Part shown: positions 9,541 to 21,434 of the stretch, piece after piece | Layout: the number at the start of each line of letters is the position of its first letter | Position numbering within the stretch: position 1 is the first letter of the stretch | NCBI GenBank assembly: GCA_037042915.1 | Contig: CM073193.1 | Span: 2,604,001 to 2,668,000 of the forward strand | DNA: 64,000 nt | From: Auricularia sp. M13 | Taxonomy: Eukaryota; Basidiomycota; Agaricomycetes; Auriculariales; Auriculariaceae | Direction of reading: 5' to 3' | Position numbers and translations under genes: made by a program | The notes under the pieces: model-generated | The model's input: the letters and a program-made list of their open reading frames with translations, nothing else | Told to the model about the DNA's origin: nothing | Databases searched by the model: none

Positions 9541-12500
9541 ATGTCGCGTGCACGCTGTGGGCTCTTCCCCGTGGGCTACACCGGCGGCCTCTTTGGGCTG
9601 CCTGTGAGCCCGTATGCGCTCGTCCAGGTGAGTGCTCGTAACGAGCGGCTACACGGCGACTGACGCATCTTTGCCCCCTAGTCGACGTGCCACTATAGCG
9701 TTGTCGATGTCAATGTGCATGCGCGACTGACGCAGACATACGTATCAACGGCGACGCAGGCGCAGGAGATCATGTATGTCTTCCCGCTGCCGTCCGACGC
9801 TGCCGTCTGCGCGTTCAACGCCGTCATCGACGACGAGCGCACTATCCACGGCGTCGTCAAGAAGAAGGACGAGGCCAAGCGCGACTATGACGCGGCGGTC
9901 GCCCAGGGCAAGACCGCCAGGCCTCCTCGACCAGTACGCTGCGGACGGTGAGTACAATGGCGGTTCTGAATGCACTTAGCGACAGCTGATATTGCTTGCA
10001 GTCTTCCAAATCTCGTTGGGCAACCTGAAGCCTCGCCAGAAGATCGCCGTCAAGTATGTATAAATCGTCGATGGTTATATCAGTGCTCACGACCTCACAG
10101 CATTTCCTTCGTCTCCATCGTATCGCACGATGGAAAGCTTGACAGCCTGCGCCTCACCCTACCCCTATCCATCGCACCCAACTACGGTGCACCGCCCGCC
10201 GGCCTCATGCAGATGTCTTTGTGCACGGCAAGGCCGCTCCCTTTGAGCTTACGATGTCGTTTAGCATGACCTCGAATATCATGAGCGTCACCTCCCAGAC
10301 GCATCCCATCGGGGTCTCCCTCGGCCTGCCGGACTCAGCGTCAGAGGGCCGTTTGACCCCACTAAGGCGCATGTGACGATGAGCGCGAGCACCATGCTGG
10401 ATCAGGATGTCGTGCTCGTGCTCAGGTGTGAGAAGCTCGACCATCCACGCGGCGTCGTCGAGCGCGCAGTGCGGCAGGATGAGGTGTCCGACGCCGTCGG
10501 GCTGACGCTCGTCCCGCGCTTCGAGGTGCCGCCGCTCCCGACGCAGGAGTACATCTTCCTGATCGACCGCAGCGGGTCCATGGCCGGCGGCCGCATCACC
10601 GCTGTGCGCGCCGCGCTGCAAGATCATGCTGCGCTCGTTGCCCTCGCGCGGCACGCGCTTCAATCTGGTCTCGTTCGGCTCGCTTGTCACCAGCCTGTGG
10701 CCCGCGTCCGTTGAGTACTACGCCGACAGTGTGCAGACCGCCACCGCGCATGTCGACGCTATGAATGCCGATTACGGCGGCACTGATATCCGCGCTGCGC
10801 TGCAGTATGCGTTTAATTCGCGCCCCGAGGATAAGCTTGAGCTGCCCGCGACGGTGCTTCTGCTCACTGACGGAGAGTCCTGGGATGTCCAGGACGTCGT
10901 GAAAGAGACTGAGGCCGCTGTTGAGGTATCTAAGGGTGCTCTTCGCGTGTTTGTTCTTGGCGTAGGTAACCAGGTCTCGACGAACGTATGCATCCCCTTC
11001 CTACTGGAGTGTGCCTGTCAACTATTGCTTACTGTATATTCTTCCAGATGTGCAACGCGATCGCTCGCGCTGGCCGGGGCGTCGCTTCCTTCGTCGGCGA
11101 GCAAGAGAAGCCTGACGCTAAGCTCATCAACATGCTCAAAGCCGCACGGGGCCCTGCAGTCACTGACATCTCGGTTGACTGGGGCGTCCCGCTTGAATCC
11201 TCCGAAACGGTAGACAGTTTCGAGCTAGTCGACGCCGACGAAGCGATGAACGTCGAAGCTGCTCCAGCTCCAGCATCTTCACCTCCGCATCCAATATCCT
11301 TGTTCTCCTTGGCCCTCCCACTCAGCGGGTAGACGTCGAAGTCGGCCCCAAGGAACTCCCACTTCCGCCGGTCGCCCGCATCCAGCAGTTCGACTCGAAG
11401 AAGGCCGGACCGCTGTACCCTGGCTTCCGTGCCAGCCTATACGCCATCATCAAGCAGCCCAACCCCAGCGCACCGCTCCCAACGGAGGTTACGGTGAGCG
11501 GGAAGGTCCTCGGCGCGCCGGTCACACTCGCGGTGCCCCTCACCGCCGCGGCGAAGATCGCCGTCCCGCCAGGTGAGCGACCGGTAGACCTCATCCACGT
11601 CCTCGCCGCGCGCAGCTTTGCGCAGGCGCTCGAAGACGAGAGCAACAAGACCGGGCTCGTCAAGGGTCTGATAGCCCGGCTCGCGGCGACGTACGGCATC
11701 ACGTCCTCGCAGACGTCTTTCGTCGCCATCGACGAACAGGGAGACGTCGCCTCCCCTCCTGTCGCCCCTGCTTCGCCCCTCGCGGCCAGTGGAGCGTCCT
11801 CCGGCGGATTATTTGGCTCTGCCCCTGGTTCGTGTCATCGCTACTTTCATGGATGCTTTCTCTAATCTCACTGTCCACCTGCCGTAGCTACAGGATTATT
11901 TGGCGCACAACCTGCCCAGATTGCCACTGGCAGTACAGCATCTTTTGGCGGCGCAAGCGCCTTCGGTGCATCGACCAGTGGTGGACTCTTCGGTTCGCGT
12001 CCGAGCCTCTTGGGTTCATCGACAGGTGGTGGACTCTTCGGTTCGAGTGCCTCGACTGCAAGTAAGGTTCAGCAATGCATCCCCCGCATGCCCTTTTAAT
12101 CTTATTCTTCAGATCCAAGCTTTTTCAATACGCAGCAACAGCAGAGCATAATCGGACAGCAGCAGGGCATGCAGCAGATGCAAGTGGTGCCAGCTCAGCA
12201 GTTCGGCGGGTCGGCCGGCTTCGGGACCTTCGGACAGGCAGCACCGCAGACTTTAGCAACCGACCATTTGTTAGCAAGTAGCGACCCGCCGGTGGTGTCG
12301 ACTTTTGGATTTGGCCAACCTGCCCAGCTACCGGTCAGATCGACGTCAGTCTTCGGGGGCCCTGCTCTGACAGCGCTCCCAGTCCACGGACTCCTAGTGG
12401 CGGACTGTTCGGCCAACCGCAGGCATTCACACCTCCAGTCCACACGCCTGGTGGCGGACTGTTCGGCCAACCGCAGGTGTTCGCACCCCAACCCCAGTCT

Positions 12501-13015
12501 GCAAGCTCGACGCAAGTGTCGGCGTTTTCTGTATTCGGTCAGCCAGCCCAACTAACGGCTGGACTCGGAGCCGCACCTCCGACTCTCTTCGGGCGCCCCG
12601 TGGTAATAACGCCGCAGGCAGCCTCTGGTATCGCCCCCAGCGGAAGACCCTCCGGCCCGCCGACCGTGGAGCTCCTTGCGCGGCAGCAGCAGTTCGACGG
12701 GTCGTTCGTGCCCAAGGACTGGTACTACGATTTCATTGGCGCTTCTGCTGCAGCTGGATCCGTCCCGGCGAGCCTCACTTCTCTCGCCGGACTGGAGGAT
12801 CAGATGAAGGCCACCCTCTGGTGCACTGTGGTCACCTTGGCCTACCTTGGGAAGCTTTTTCCGCCGAAAAGGACGCTTGGGTCCTGATGGGCGATAAGGC
12901 GAACGACTTCGTGGTGCAAACCTTGGTTGCGGACGCCCGTCCGAGTCTTGACCTCAAACAAGCCGAATCTCTCGTTTCTGAGTGGGTTCAGGTTGCGAAG
13001 AACACCTTTAAATGA
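9541..13015 (+). pseudogene. VIT/von Willebrand factor A protein, left copy, frame-broken
   Basis: Paralogue of the intact gene at 39822-42819. Order: short N-terminus (MSRARCGLFPVGYTGG), VIT domain (HYSVVDVNVHARLTQTY, YVFPLPSDAAVCAFNAV), VWA domain with the MIDAS motif FLIDRSGSMAGG and the TDIRAAL threonine segment, a C-terminal beta region (LYPGFRASLYAIIKQPNP), a GLFG-repeat linker, and a conserved C-terminal helical domain from PPTVELLARQQQFDGSF to VAKNTFK. Introns lie at sites shared with the right copy (for example after VDVN, donor near 10053). Compared with that copy, the frame breaks at about 9915, 10205, 10350, 10621, 11305, 12370 and 12845, each by one base. The density of breaks is higher than in neighbouring genes, so I favour decay, but sequence error is possible. 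Intact, the family is a cytosolic ITIH-like protein of unknown role. Confidence 0.7.
11806..12600 (+). repeat. GLFG/FG-repeat coding region
   Basis: The linker of the left VWA gene encodes about a dozen nucleoporin-like motifs: SGGLFGS, TGLFGAQPAQ, SFGGASAFGAS, GGLFGSRP, GGGLFGSS, GFGTFGQAA, FGFGQPAQL, SVFGG, GGLFGQPQ (twice, in a 60-base near-duplication at about 12395-12485), FSVFGQPAQL, TLFGRP. A small intron splits it. The right VWA copy has no such motifs here. Confidence 0.75.
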
Positions 13016-13479
13016 CTCCACCTTGCGAAGAACATCTTGTAAAGAATCCGAAGTGTATGCAGTAGTTGGAAGTGCACCGACAGTTGATCCAATAAATGGG
13101 CCGGGTTCCACATTGTTTGATTATGTTAGACTTTGGTATCACTTGGTCCACAAAAGTCCGATTATCGTCACTCGTAACTGCTTCGAAGAAAATCAAAAGC
13201 CCTTAGACAGATTGTTTTGACCGAATTAGGCATGAAATTTATTAGATGGCCTGATTCGGGGCTGGAGGCGATAGCGAAACCCCTCGAAAAACAAGGCCTC
13301 GCTCATGTCACAGCCCACTGTAGCGGATGGAGTTGCAGATGAAACACCTTGTACTTGGAGCTAAGGACTCAATGGTATTCGTCCTTGTACAGACAGAGAG
13401 GTTGCTAGTTATTATACAAATGGCGGGTAGGAACAATCGCGTGATGTGGACGAGAGCAGAGGGAGAGCGAGTTTCACGA
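13016..13479. other. Intergenic between convergent genes
   Basis: 3' flanks of the left VWA gene and of the BTB gene. No coding signal, repeat or RNA gene is visible. Confidence 0.5.
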
Positions 13480-14745
13480 TTACGATTGAGTCGTCGTGGT
13501 GCTCTCTTCCAGAAGGAACCACTGTGGAAGAGCGCGCCAGATAATGCTGCACGCATGTTGGAATTGCGTCGCAAGCCATCCTCGGCACACCGGGCAGATG
13601 CGGTGATCAGTCTCGAGCTCACGCTGGAACAGCTCGAGGTGGTCGATCGGCCAGAGAATGCGCTGAAGGCTCGGCTCCAGGAAGTCGCGCATCCACCAGT
13701 GCTGGATTGCATCACAGCATCGCCGCCCGTCTCTGGAGGGAGCAGTGAGGCACACGGGCCCGGTCTCGGCGCCAGCATATAAGATAGGCAGCTCAATTAG
13801 CCATTTGCACAGGAAGGAACGCATGGACTCGCGGCCGACGACGAGGGCGTGCATGTCCGCGAGACTGAGAAGACCGGGTTCGTATTGCCGCTTGTCGAGG
13901 TCGAGATTAGAGTCGTCTTCGCGGTAAAGCTCGTTGAGATGGTAAAATGCGGCGGGCAGGATGCTCGGTACGCTGCAATCCGCGCGAGGCGAATGATGCT
14001 GGCGGGCTCCGGGAAGCATTCCGCAGGTCCAGAGACTCCATGCGGGACCGTGTGACCTGTAGTTCAGGAGTATGAGATTTGGTATTACTCGTCATTTGAC
14101 CATGCGCACCTTTTCATTGGCGTTCCATGCTTCCAGTGTCAACGGCCAGTCCGCTTCAAGAATCTGTCGAAATTCAGGCGGTCGATTCATTGACATTCGT
14201 TTAGGAGCCTACCTGCACAATTCGCTCCCGCAGGTTGTGTGCAGCGTATTTAGTTGCGATGCGGAGCGGTCCCGCCACGGCGCGTTCTGTTGTGCGCCAG
14301 CCTTGTAATTGGGCACTTGGAAGGAATCTAACGAGCCTTAAGCAGGGTGCAATGTATATAACAGCCATGCATACCTTTGACAATACACAACCTGAAGGAA
14401 CTCGCGCATGTCGTCGGGCGAGTCATCATGAAAGCGCACAACCTCGGTGTCAGCGAACGTCTCGACCTCGCTCCGTGGCTGGGCCAGGGCGAACATGCCG
14501 CGCCACACGTCCGAGATGGAGCTAAGGACGGACTTGTGGACGCGGAATGCGTGCGCGGGCCTTGACGAGTTGGGCGGCGGCACCACGGCAATGACGATGT
14601 TGCCGTCGCTGAACCAGACGTCCTCGCAGCGCTCGATGCGCGGGTAATGGTCCTCCAGCCGCTTCGGAATACTGGCGTAGCCCATACCCGCGGTCGCGTA
14701 GTTAGGCGTAAAGGTCAGCGAGCTGGTCGATGGGTTTTGAGGCAT
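13480..14745 (-). CDS. BTB/POZ domain protein, probably frame-broken
   Basis: Member of the large Agaricomycete family of BTB proteins, generally taken as protein-protein adaptors (some BTB proteins recruit cullin-3). Exon 1 from the ATG at 14745 holds the BTB core: DVWFSDGNIVIAVVPPP, HAFRVHKSVLSSIS, DVWRGMFALAQP, VVRFHDDSPDDMREFLQVVY. Later exons carry GPLRIATKYAAHNLRERIVQ and ILEADWPLTLEAW, then AECFPEPASIIRLAR, and a long C-terminal part with a Cys pair set (HRICPVCRGW) typical of the family. Two joins do not keep frame: the exon following NANEK needs one extra base at the GG run near 14124, and LAR to DCSVPSILPAAFYHL needs one extra G near 13958. Both look like missing bases in G runs, so the gene may be intact in reality. 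Confidence 0.7.
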
Positions 14746-14916
14746 CCCGAACGTGGTTGACGGTCAAGCGCGTTTGCTTCCGCGTCCGAAAATCCCGGTG
14801 GCAGAAGACGGATCTGCAGAGCTCGGATTTGCACAAGCACAAAGCCGTGGAGAAAGATCAAAGAAAAAGATGCACAAGCTGTCATCAATACACTATGGAT
14901 ACAAAAAGCAATAGTA

Positions 14917-17900
14917 TCAAGCATTTTCTGCTTCTGCAGCGGGAGCAGCAGCAGTGTCCACAGCGGCAACCTTCCGCTTTTTTGAAATAGGCGGTCTTGC
15001 ACTACCCACTTCACCCACACCGTCCTGCTCAACCTCCTCAGCTGCAGCCCGCTTTTTCCTCGCTTCGCCTTGGCAGTTTTGCGCACTGGCCCTCCTTCCA
15101 CTTCGCTCTCCGAGTCGCTGGCCGGCGCAGAACCGGGCTTGAACGCGGGGTCGACAACGCCAGCCTTCCGCTTGCGCGACTTGCGGCGTGGCGCCTTCTT
15201 TTGAGGCTTGCTAGCCGTGACAACAGCCTCATCCCCAGGGCTCTTGCTCACGTCGCCTTCTTCAGCCACAGGTAAAGGAGTGGACGCAGTCGTATCGGCT
15301 GGACTGGGCGCCACGGACTGGCGCGCCGCTGCACCGGACTTGCGAGCTCGTTTCTTCGGCCGTGTGGCAAGCTCCGCGTAGTCCTCCTGCTCGTCTTCAA
15401 CTTCGAGCGCATGGTCAGCATCGGTCGGACGATATTCGTCCTCGTGTTCCACTCGTCGCCGCTTGCGTCGGTCCACAGGCGATAACGGCGAGGATGACGT
15501 GTCGGCACCCATCCGCGAGCGCGTGCGAGAGGCGGGCGTGTCCAACTTGTCCGGCTCCCCGTCCGTCGCCTCCAAGTCGGTCAGCGTCGACGCCTGACTC
15601 TGCGCAAAACTCGACGCGCGCTTGCGCTTCTTGTGGGGCATAGCAGAAGAGCCGTCCGTAGCTTTGCTCTCCGGCTTGCGATACTGATGAAAAATGCTGT
15701 TGGCGGCGGTGGGCATGCGTTCCCGCATGGACTCGACTGTCTCGCCGTCGGGAAGTCTGAAGCCCACTTCCCCTTCGCGCAGCAACTCCAGCCCCACAAG
15801 CCGGCGAAGAACATGCAAGACGTCGTCAGGCGCAATCTCCAGCTCAATGACCGTACGAGCATGGTCGATGTCGGTCGCGACGCCACAATCGACGATTCCC
15901 TCTTCCTCCATCAGCTCGCGGTTGGTGATCGCGCAGGCAGGGGCGACAAACTGCACGACCTCGCTACTTCCCGCCGCTGCCGGGATGGAGATTTTGTGGA
16001 AGCGACAGTTAGACCTCGTCATATGGCCGCTCTCCGGAATGAAGGAGTCTTGAATAACGAGAGATGGTCGAGAGGCGTGCCCGCGAGGCTTAGGCGCCTC
16101 GACCGGCGTGGGCAGCGGCGGAGGCGGTACTGCTGGAGAGGGAAGTGAAGGTGAAGGGAGTGGGGAAGGAAGAGCTCCAAGATGCAAGCCGCTTGGTCGG
16201 GCACCCTCTGCTTTGGATTCGATGTCCACGTCCGTAGACGATGCGCCCGTGTCCGCGGCCACATCTTCTAGGTGCGGGACTACAACCTCAGGAATGGGCT
16301 TCGCCTCACCGGAAGATGGAAGTTCACTTTCCGGTTCAGGCTTCGCGTCAGTACGAGAGCCATCCGCAGAAGGCTCTGCAGCTCCATTGTTGGCAATTGG
16401 ATCGGGCGTCGCGGGTATGGCAGCCTCGGTGGATGAAATCTGTGGTTCGACTGCAGCAGGAGGTGTTGGAGTGGCAGCCTGGGCTGCATCGGAAGTTGAC
16501 GATGAAGCACCAGTCATTCGAACAAGCGCGAGAGCAGGTTGAAGAAGAGAGTTCCACTTCAGCGAAGCCCACGTAGGAGTCGCGCCTGCTGACGCATTCT
16601 TCTTCCCATGGTAATGTCGGTAAGTCTGTGTACGCAACAAAGGCGGTCGTGTCGGGAATTGGGCAGGCGTCGGATCGGGTGCGGATGGCTCCTCTTCCTT
16701 GGCCAGTGCTTGGAGCTCCCCATCGTCCTCCTGCTTCGCCTTCCCCTTGCCCTTCCCCTTGCCCTTGGTTTTACGGGCCGTGGGCTGCACAGTGGACTCG
16801 CGAGACCCATGCACAGATTCCGCGTCGCGCTTGCTCCGCCTCCCACGCGTCGAGACGACGCTCGACTCACGCGAGTAGGCACTGCCGGTCACGGAGGAGC
16901 TTGCGCTTGCGCTTGCACTGGCAGCCGACGCTTCACTCCTGGCCGAATTGGGAGGGCGCGCTCGTGTCTTGGGGGCCGACATGGGCACTTGCTGCGAGGA
17001 CTGTGTGCGTGCAATACGAGTGCTTGAGCGCGTGGGGGCCAGGGGACGACCGCGTCGCGACTTGCGACCACCCTATAGAACAGGTTAGATGTTAATTTCC
17101 AGAGACTGAGCAGGCACATGATACGGACTTTGCTCGAACTTGCTTCACCAGCAGCCTCGGCTTCTATATCTGCCGCTGGGCTAGTCACAGAGGTGGGTGA
17201 TGGGAGAGCAAGAGTGGACTCTATGGCCGAGGGGAGAATATCCGCGACTGATGGACTCGAGTCCTGGGCTTCGACAGCCTCTGGCTCTGGCACTACGTCG
17301 ACTGTGACAGTGATAGACTCTTGCTGAGCAAGTGAGCTGTCCGTAAGAAGCCCTGCTTTGTCAACAGAATCATTCTCCTCAGCTGTTGCGACAACACTGA
17401 TGCAAATGAGCACAAGATAGTTGACGCATGGTCGATCACAACTCACTCCGTAGCTTCTGCTTCAACCCGGCCGTCGGTATCTCCTTGTTGCGCTGGATCT
17501 GCATCCGCAGAAAGAGGTGTCGAAACGCCCGTAGGCCGCGGCACAGTGATTTCCCTAAATTCGTTCAGCACCGCAGGACAAGCAACAGCACCCATGCCAA
17601 CTTACTTTATCCGCTCCTCGCTGTCACTCTCCCCACTGGCGTCCGCATCTGCATCATGAGGCTTGAGGTCCGGTTCGTCGTTCGCCACTTCATGGCCCAG
17701 TGCGACATCTGGGATCTCCGGCACAACATCCGCGTCCTCCTCCGCAGGCTGCGCCGCGTCCTCATCCTCCTCATCTGGCGTCTCCACGGCACCGGGTGCC
17801 ACGAGGCTCTCATCACCCATCAGACTGAACGGGTCGACATCGTCCCGCTGAAGCAGGGCCTTCTTCTCATCGAGGCTTAGCGCCGCCGCCTCTGCGGGCG

Positions 17901-20370
17901 ATATGGCAAGCTCGGCGGGGCGGTCAGCCTGAACCTCGGTGTCCTCTCTGGGCTCCTCCTCCGTGTCAAGGTCAGGGTGCGCCTTCTCCACATCGGCATC
18001 TGCCACGGTATCCCTGTCCTCCGTCGGCCCGTCCTTCTCAATATCGTCACGGTCCAAGAAGTGCGGTACATCGTGCACATCAGGCAGCGTCGGCTCCTCG
18101 CCAGCATCGTGGAGGTGTGGGCTGGGCGGGTGTGACACTTTCTCGGGCTCCTCGTTGAGGAACTCGCCCGGTACGACGGGCAGCTCGCCAGGCGACATAA
18201 ACAGTGGCGACCCGCGCTCACGGGAGGGCGTTGTCGGGATGTTCAGACGCGATGGCGTGACAGGTGGCGTGGAGACGACGGCCGTGGCCGCGGCTGGCTC
18301 GGTCTCGGAGGTGTTCGTAGCGAGTTGTTCGGTATCGTCCACCACAGGTGTGCTAGTCTCTTGAACAAGACCTTCTTCGCCCTCCACGCTACCTTGTGGC
18401 AGCGCGGTGGCCGTGATACTGGCAACATCACTAGTGGCAGCTTTCTCAATCTCCGAGAGCTCAACAGGCACAATCTCAGAAGCAGAAGCCTGCGCAGCCG
18501 GGGCGGGTGTCTGCGCCTCGAGCGCCGCATCAATACCCGCGTTGAAAGCCGCAATAGCAGAGGCTTCATCATGATCGGCCGCCGCCTGCGCCTGGGCTTC
18601 AATCGCTGCGTCGATACCCGCGTTGAAAGCATCGAGTTCAGAGGCCTGGGCCGCCGACGCCTGCGCTTCCAGCGCTGCGTCAATGCCCGCATTGAACGCC
18701 GCGAACTCAGCGGCCAATATCGCTGGGTCTATGGCTTCCATGCCGAGTGGGAGCACGCCGCTAGTCGCCTGGCTCATGAACTCCGCGACGTCCTGGTCCA
18801 GCGCTGTAACGTCCGCAGGCGCAGAGGCGAGGTAGCTCGACACGACAGGCTCGTCGGCACGGGTCTCAAGGTCTGTAAGGCTGAACAGGTCCATAGCAGA
18901 GTCCTCTTGCGAGGGCGGTGCAGCCTGTGTGGGGAGCTGCTGCAGAGAATCGAGGTCCAGTTCGTCGATGACCTGGTCAGTTACCACTGCTTCTTGCGCT
19001 GGAGCAGGAGCAGCAACATCGGCCGTAAGAGGAGGAGGTAAAGCACCTGCTGGAGTGGGTTCGGTCTCGTCTTCGTCGTCGCTTATCGTGAATACTTCGG
19101 GTTCGGCTGGACGCGGCGGCGGTTGTGGCTGCGGTTGCGGGGACGCCCCCGATGAGACACCACGGACACTGGACAAAGGCGTACCTATACATTGATCAGC
19201 CAGGCGCAGGCGCGCGGAACCAAGCCAAAGGTACTTACGACGACTATATGACGGCGAATAGGCGTACGGCGCACTGCGCGCGATGGACGGTGAACGCGCT
19301 GGTACAGCGTTCTCCTTGTCATCGTCGTCGAGCTCGTCTTCTTCATCTTCCCCGGCAGCCGGAGCAGAATGGACTGCCCTAGCTGGAGGCTGCTCACTGA
19401 CGTCTTCGTCATCGTCGTCATCGATCTCTAAGACTTCTGGTGCGGCAGCTGTTTGCGACGGGTGGCTGGCAGATTGAGCGGTAGGTCCAGCCTCCTCATC
19501 GTAGTAACCTTCTTCGTTCTCGTCGCCGTAGTAGTCGCCTACAGCAACAACATATTTAGTGCTTGTCCATTTACTGTGTGATTGCGAGCGCACCTTCCGC
19601 ATACTCTCCGTCTTCTGCGTAGTCTTCACCGTTCAGGTATTCGTCGCCTTCGTTGTAATCCTCGTCATACTCTCCGGCGTCTTGTCGAAGGGTCGTGTTT
19701 CCCTCCGCTTCGATGCTCCACGCCGGAGACGCGGCTGTGTGAGAGAGGTGAGAGATGGAGCGGTACACAAGAGAGGCGTTCGTACGTGTCTCGGAGAATG
19801 CAGCGCCTGGATCACAGTCAGTAAAGGAAATTGCGAGCCAATTTATGCTTGAGAAGACGTACCATTGGCGTAGATGGAATTGAAGTCAAGTGTTTCATGC
19901 TGGTCCTCGTCGTCGGCAGCGGCAGGCGATTCGCGACCATAATAGCGCTCGGCCTCAGCGTCCCGAGCTCGCGGCTCACGTTCGTCGTCCTCCGAAAAGA
20001 AGTTCATTTCTTCCTGGTCCTGGGAGTCGCCCTGCGTCAAGTCTACGGATTCGTGCGGCTGCTGGAGTCTGCCGCCTTCAGTGACCTGGTCATCGGTCTC
20101 GTCCGCGGCATGTGACTCGTCCAGATCGACTGGGTCGCCTGGCTGTGCAAACAGCCTGCGCAGGCCATCGAGCCCAGCGCCCTCTCTGGGGTCTCGGGCC
20201 TTGCCACGCGCTTTGCCGCTGAGCGCGTTGCGGATGGTGGAGGTGATGTCGTCGACCCAGTTGTCAAACTGCGGCGCGGTGAAGGTGTCGAATGGGTTCT
20301 GCACGCTCGTCTTGAGTAGTCTGTGCGAGAACTCCACGCCGTTGGGCGGCCTGGCCGGCTGGCGCGCCAT
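14917..20370 (-). CDS. Large acidic nuclear protein of unknown function
   Basis: One long gene read from ATG 20370 (MARQPARPPNGVEFSHRLL). Short introns follow NSIYAN, DGEYAE, SPSYSR, SEERI, the exon ending EAEATE, and SSSKVRI; the resulting protein is roughly 1,800 residues. Most is low-complexity and acidic, with three FNAGIDAA(I/L)EAQ repeats. A compact conserved part lies at HMTRSNCRFHKISIPA, VVQFVAPACAITNRELMEEEG, TVIELEIAPDDVLHVLRRL. The C-terminal third is basic with several nuclear-localisation-like clusters (KKRKR, RRKRRRVE, PKKRARK, RRKSRKRK). Near 15060 the frame slips one base in an AAAAA run; the alternative frame reads AAAEEVEQDG and ends PPISKKRKVAAVDTAA with a stop at 14917, clearly the original end. 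Without that correction the ORF would run to 14715 and overlap the BTB gene. The join after EAEATE is also not in phase. A chromatin or nuclear-scaffold role is inference only. Confidence 0.65.
18500..18716 (-). repeat. Three in-frame FNAGIDAA repeats
   Basis: Three copies of an approximately 25-35-residue unit centred on AFNAGIDAA(L/I)EAQ within the large nuclear protein. Spacers differ in length (QASAAQASELD; QAQAAADHDEASAIA). Copies are close in sequence, so this is a recent internal tandem expansion likely forming amphipathic helices. Confidence 0.8.
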
Positions 20371-21434
20371 TGGAGTCGCGTGGTGGGTGACGGGAAGGAC
20401 AAATTCGGCCTGTGGCTCAAAGTCCGACTCGCGACGCGTTTCTGCTTTGCTCGCCCACCGCACCGATCCAAATTTTATCTTCACACCCAGGGCTTCACGG
20501 ACGCAGTACTCCTGTGCTTAAAGGGAATCTGTGCAGACTCGCGCACGCGTTCTGCGTTCACAAGTCAGTGCTCAGCTCGATGTCACCGTCGGCTGGTCAG
20601 CCGTCAGCGTCTTCCCGACCCTCAGGCATGACAAGCTTACCAGAGAACGGGCTGTTCCTGGGATAGATTGCGCTGCACGAGTTCCTTGCACACTGCTTGC
20701 TGGGAGGTGAACCGACCATGTCCACCCGCCTTACCTCCCAGATTTCCCTTCTCATATACTGCTCTCCCTACCCCAAGATCATTCTCGGAGTCCTAGGCCG
20801 CTCTTCGTCTCTTCGTGCATGTGAACCCTTTGCAGTCCATCCTCTGAGCCTCTTCAGCCTACGTTCCCACTTGGGGGGATTCCTCAAATAATTTTTAAAC
20901 CTCCTTCAGCATGGTTTCCCTTCGAGCTGGGGATTGCGCACGGGAGTCTCTGTACTCCTCTCCACCATCAACTCAAGTTAACATGGTGTAGTCGAACGCT
21001 GCGACTCATGGTGCCCGACCTTTGTCTTCATTCCGTCCGATGCTGATAAGCACCGCAACCACCACGACAGTACCGCATTGAAGATAATGACTTCGCACAA
21101 TCTTCGGAGAGCCCACGGGTCAGGAACGAGCTCCATGAAGCGAAAGTACACTGGCATGGGCAAACCTATCCTCCAAGTCTGTATGGGTGCCCTTGGACAC
21201 GCTCAGTAAGCTGATACACGATGTGGTCGAGTTCCGCGAGGTGAAGACCGAATTCATATCCGATAGCGGTGAGTACAATATTGCGGCCATGTTCATTGTG
21301 CATTTATGAACGCACTTGCATCAGACGCAAGGTCCCTGAAAGCTGAAGCTAAATAATACTATTTGCTTTCTCGTGGCTCGTATTGCGCGACATGTGTATA
21401 TCTACCCTACTTGTATGACCAAGAGTTATCTCAA
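20371..21434. other. Intergenic, no supported gene
   Basis: About 1 kb between the start of the large nuclear protein gene and the 3' end of the left beta-galactosidase gene. Short ORFs exist on both strands but none resembles a family or shows consistent splice joins. Confidence 0.45.

Noticed and set aside
20978-21163. Short minus-strand ORF with a hydrophobic stretch
   Set aside because: No splice-consistent neighbours and no family resemblance that I can defend; left as intergenic.
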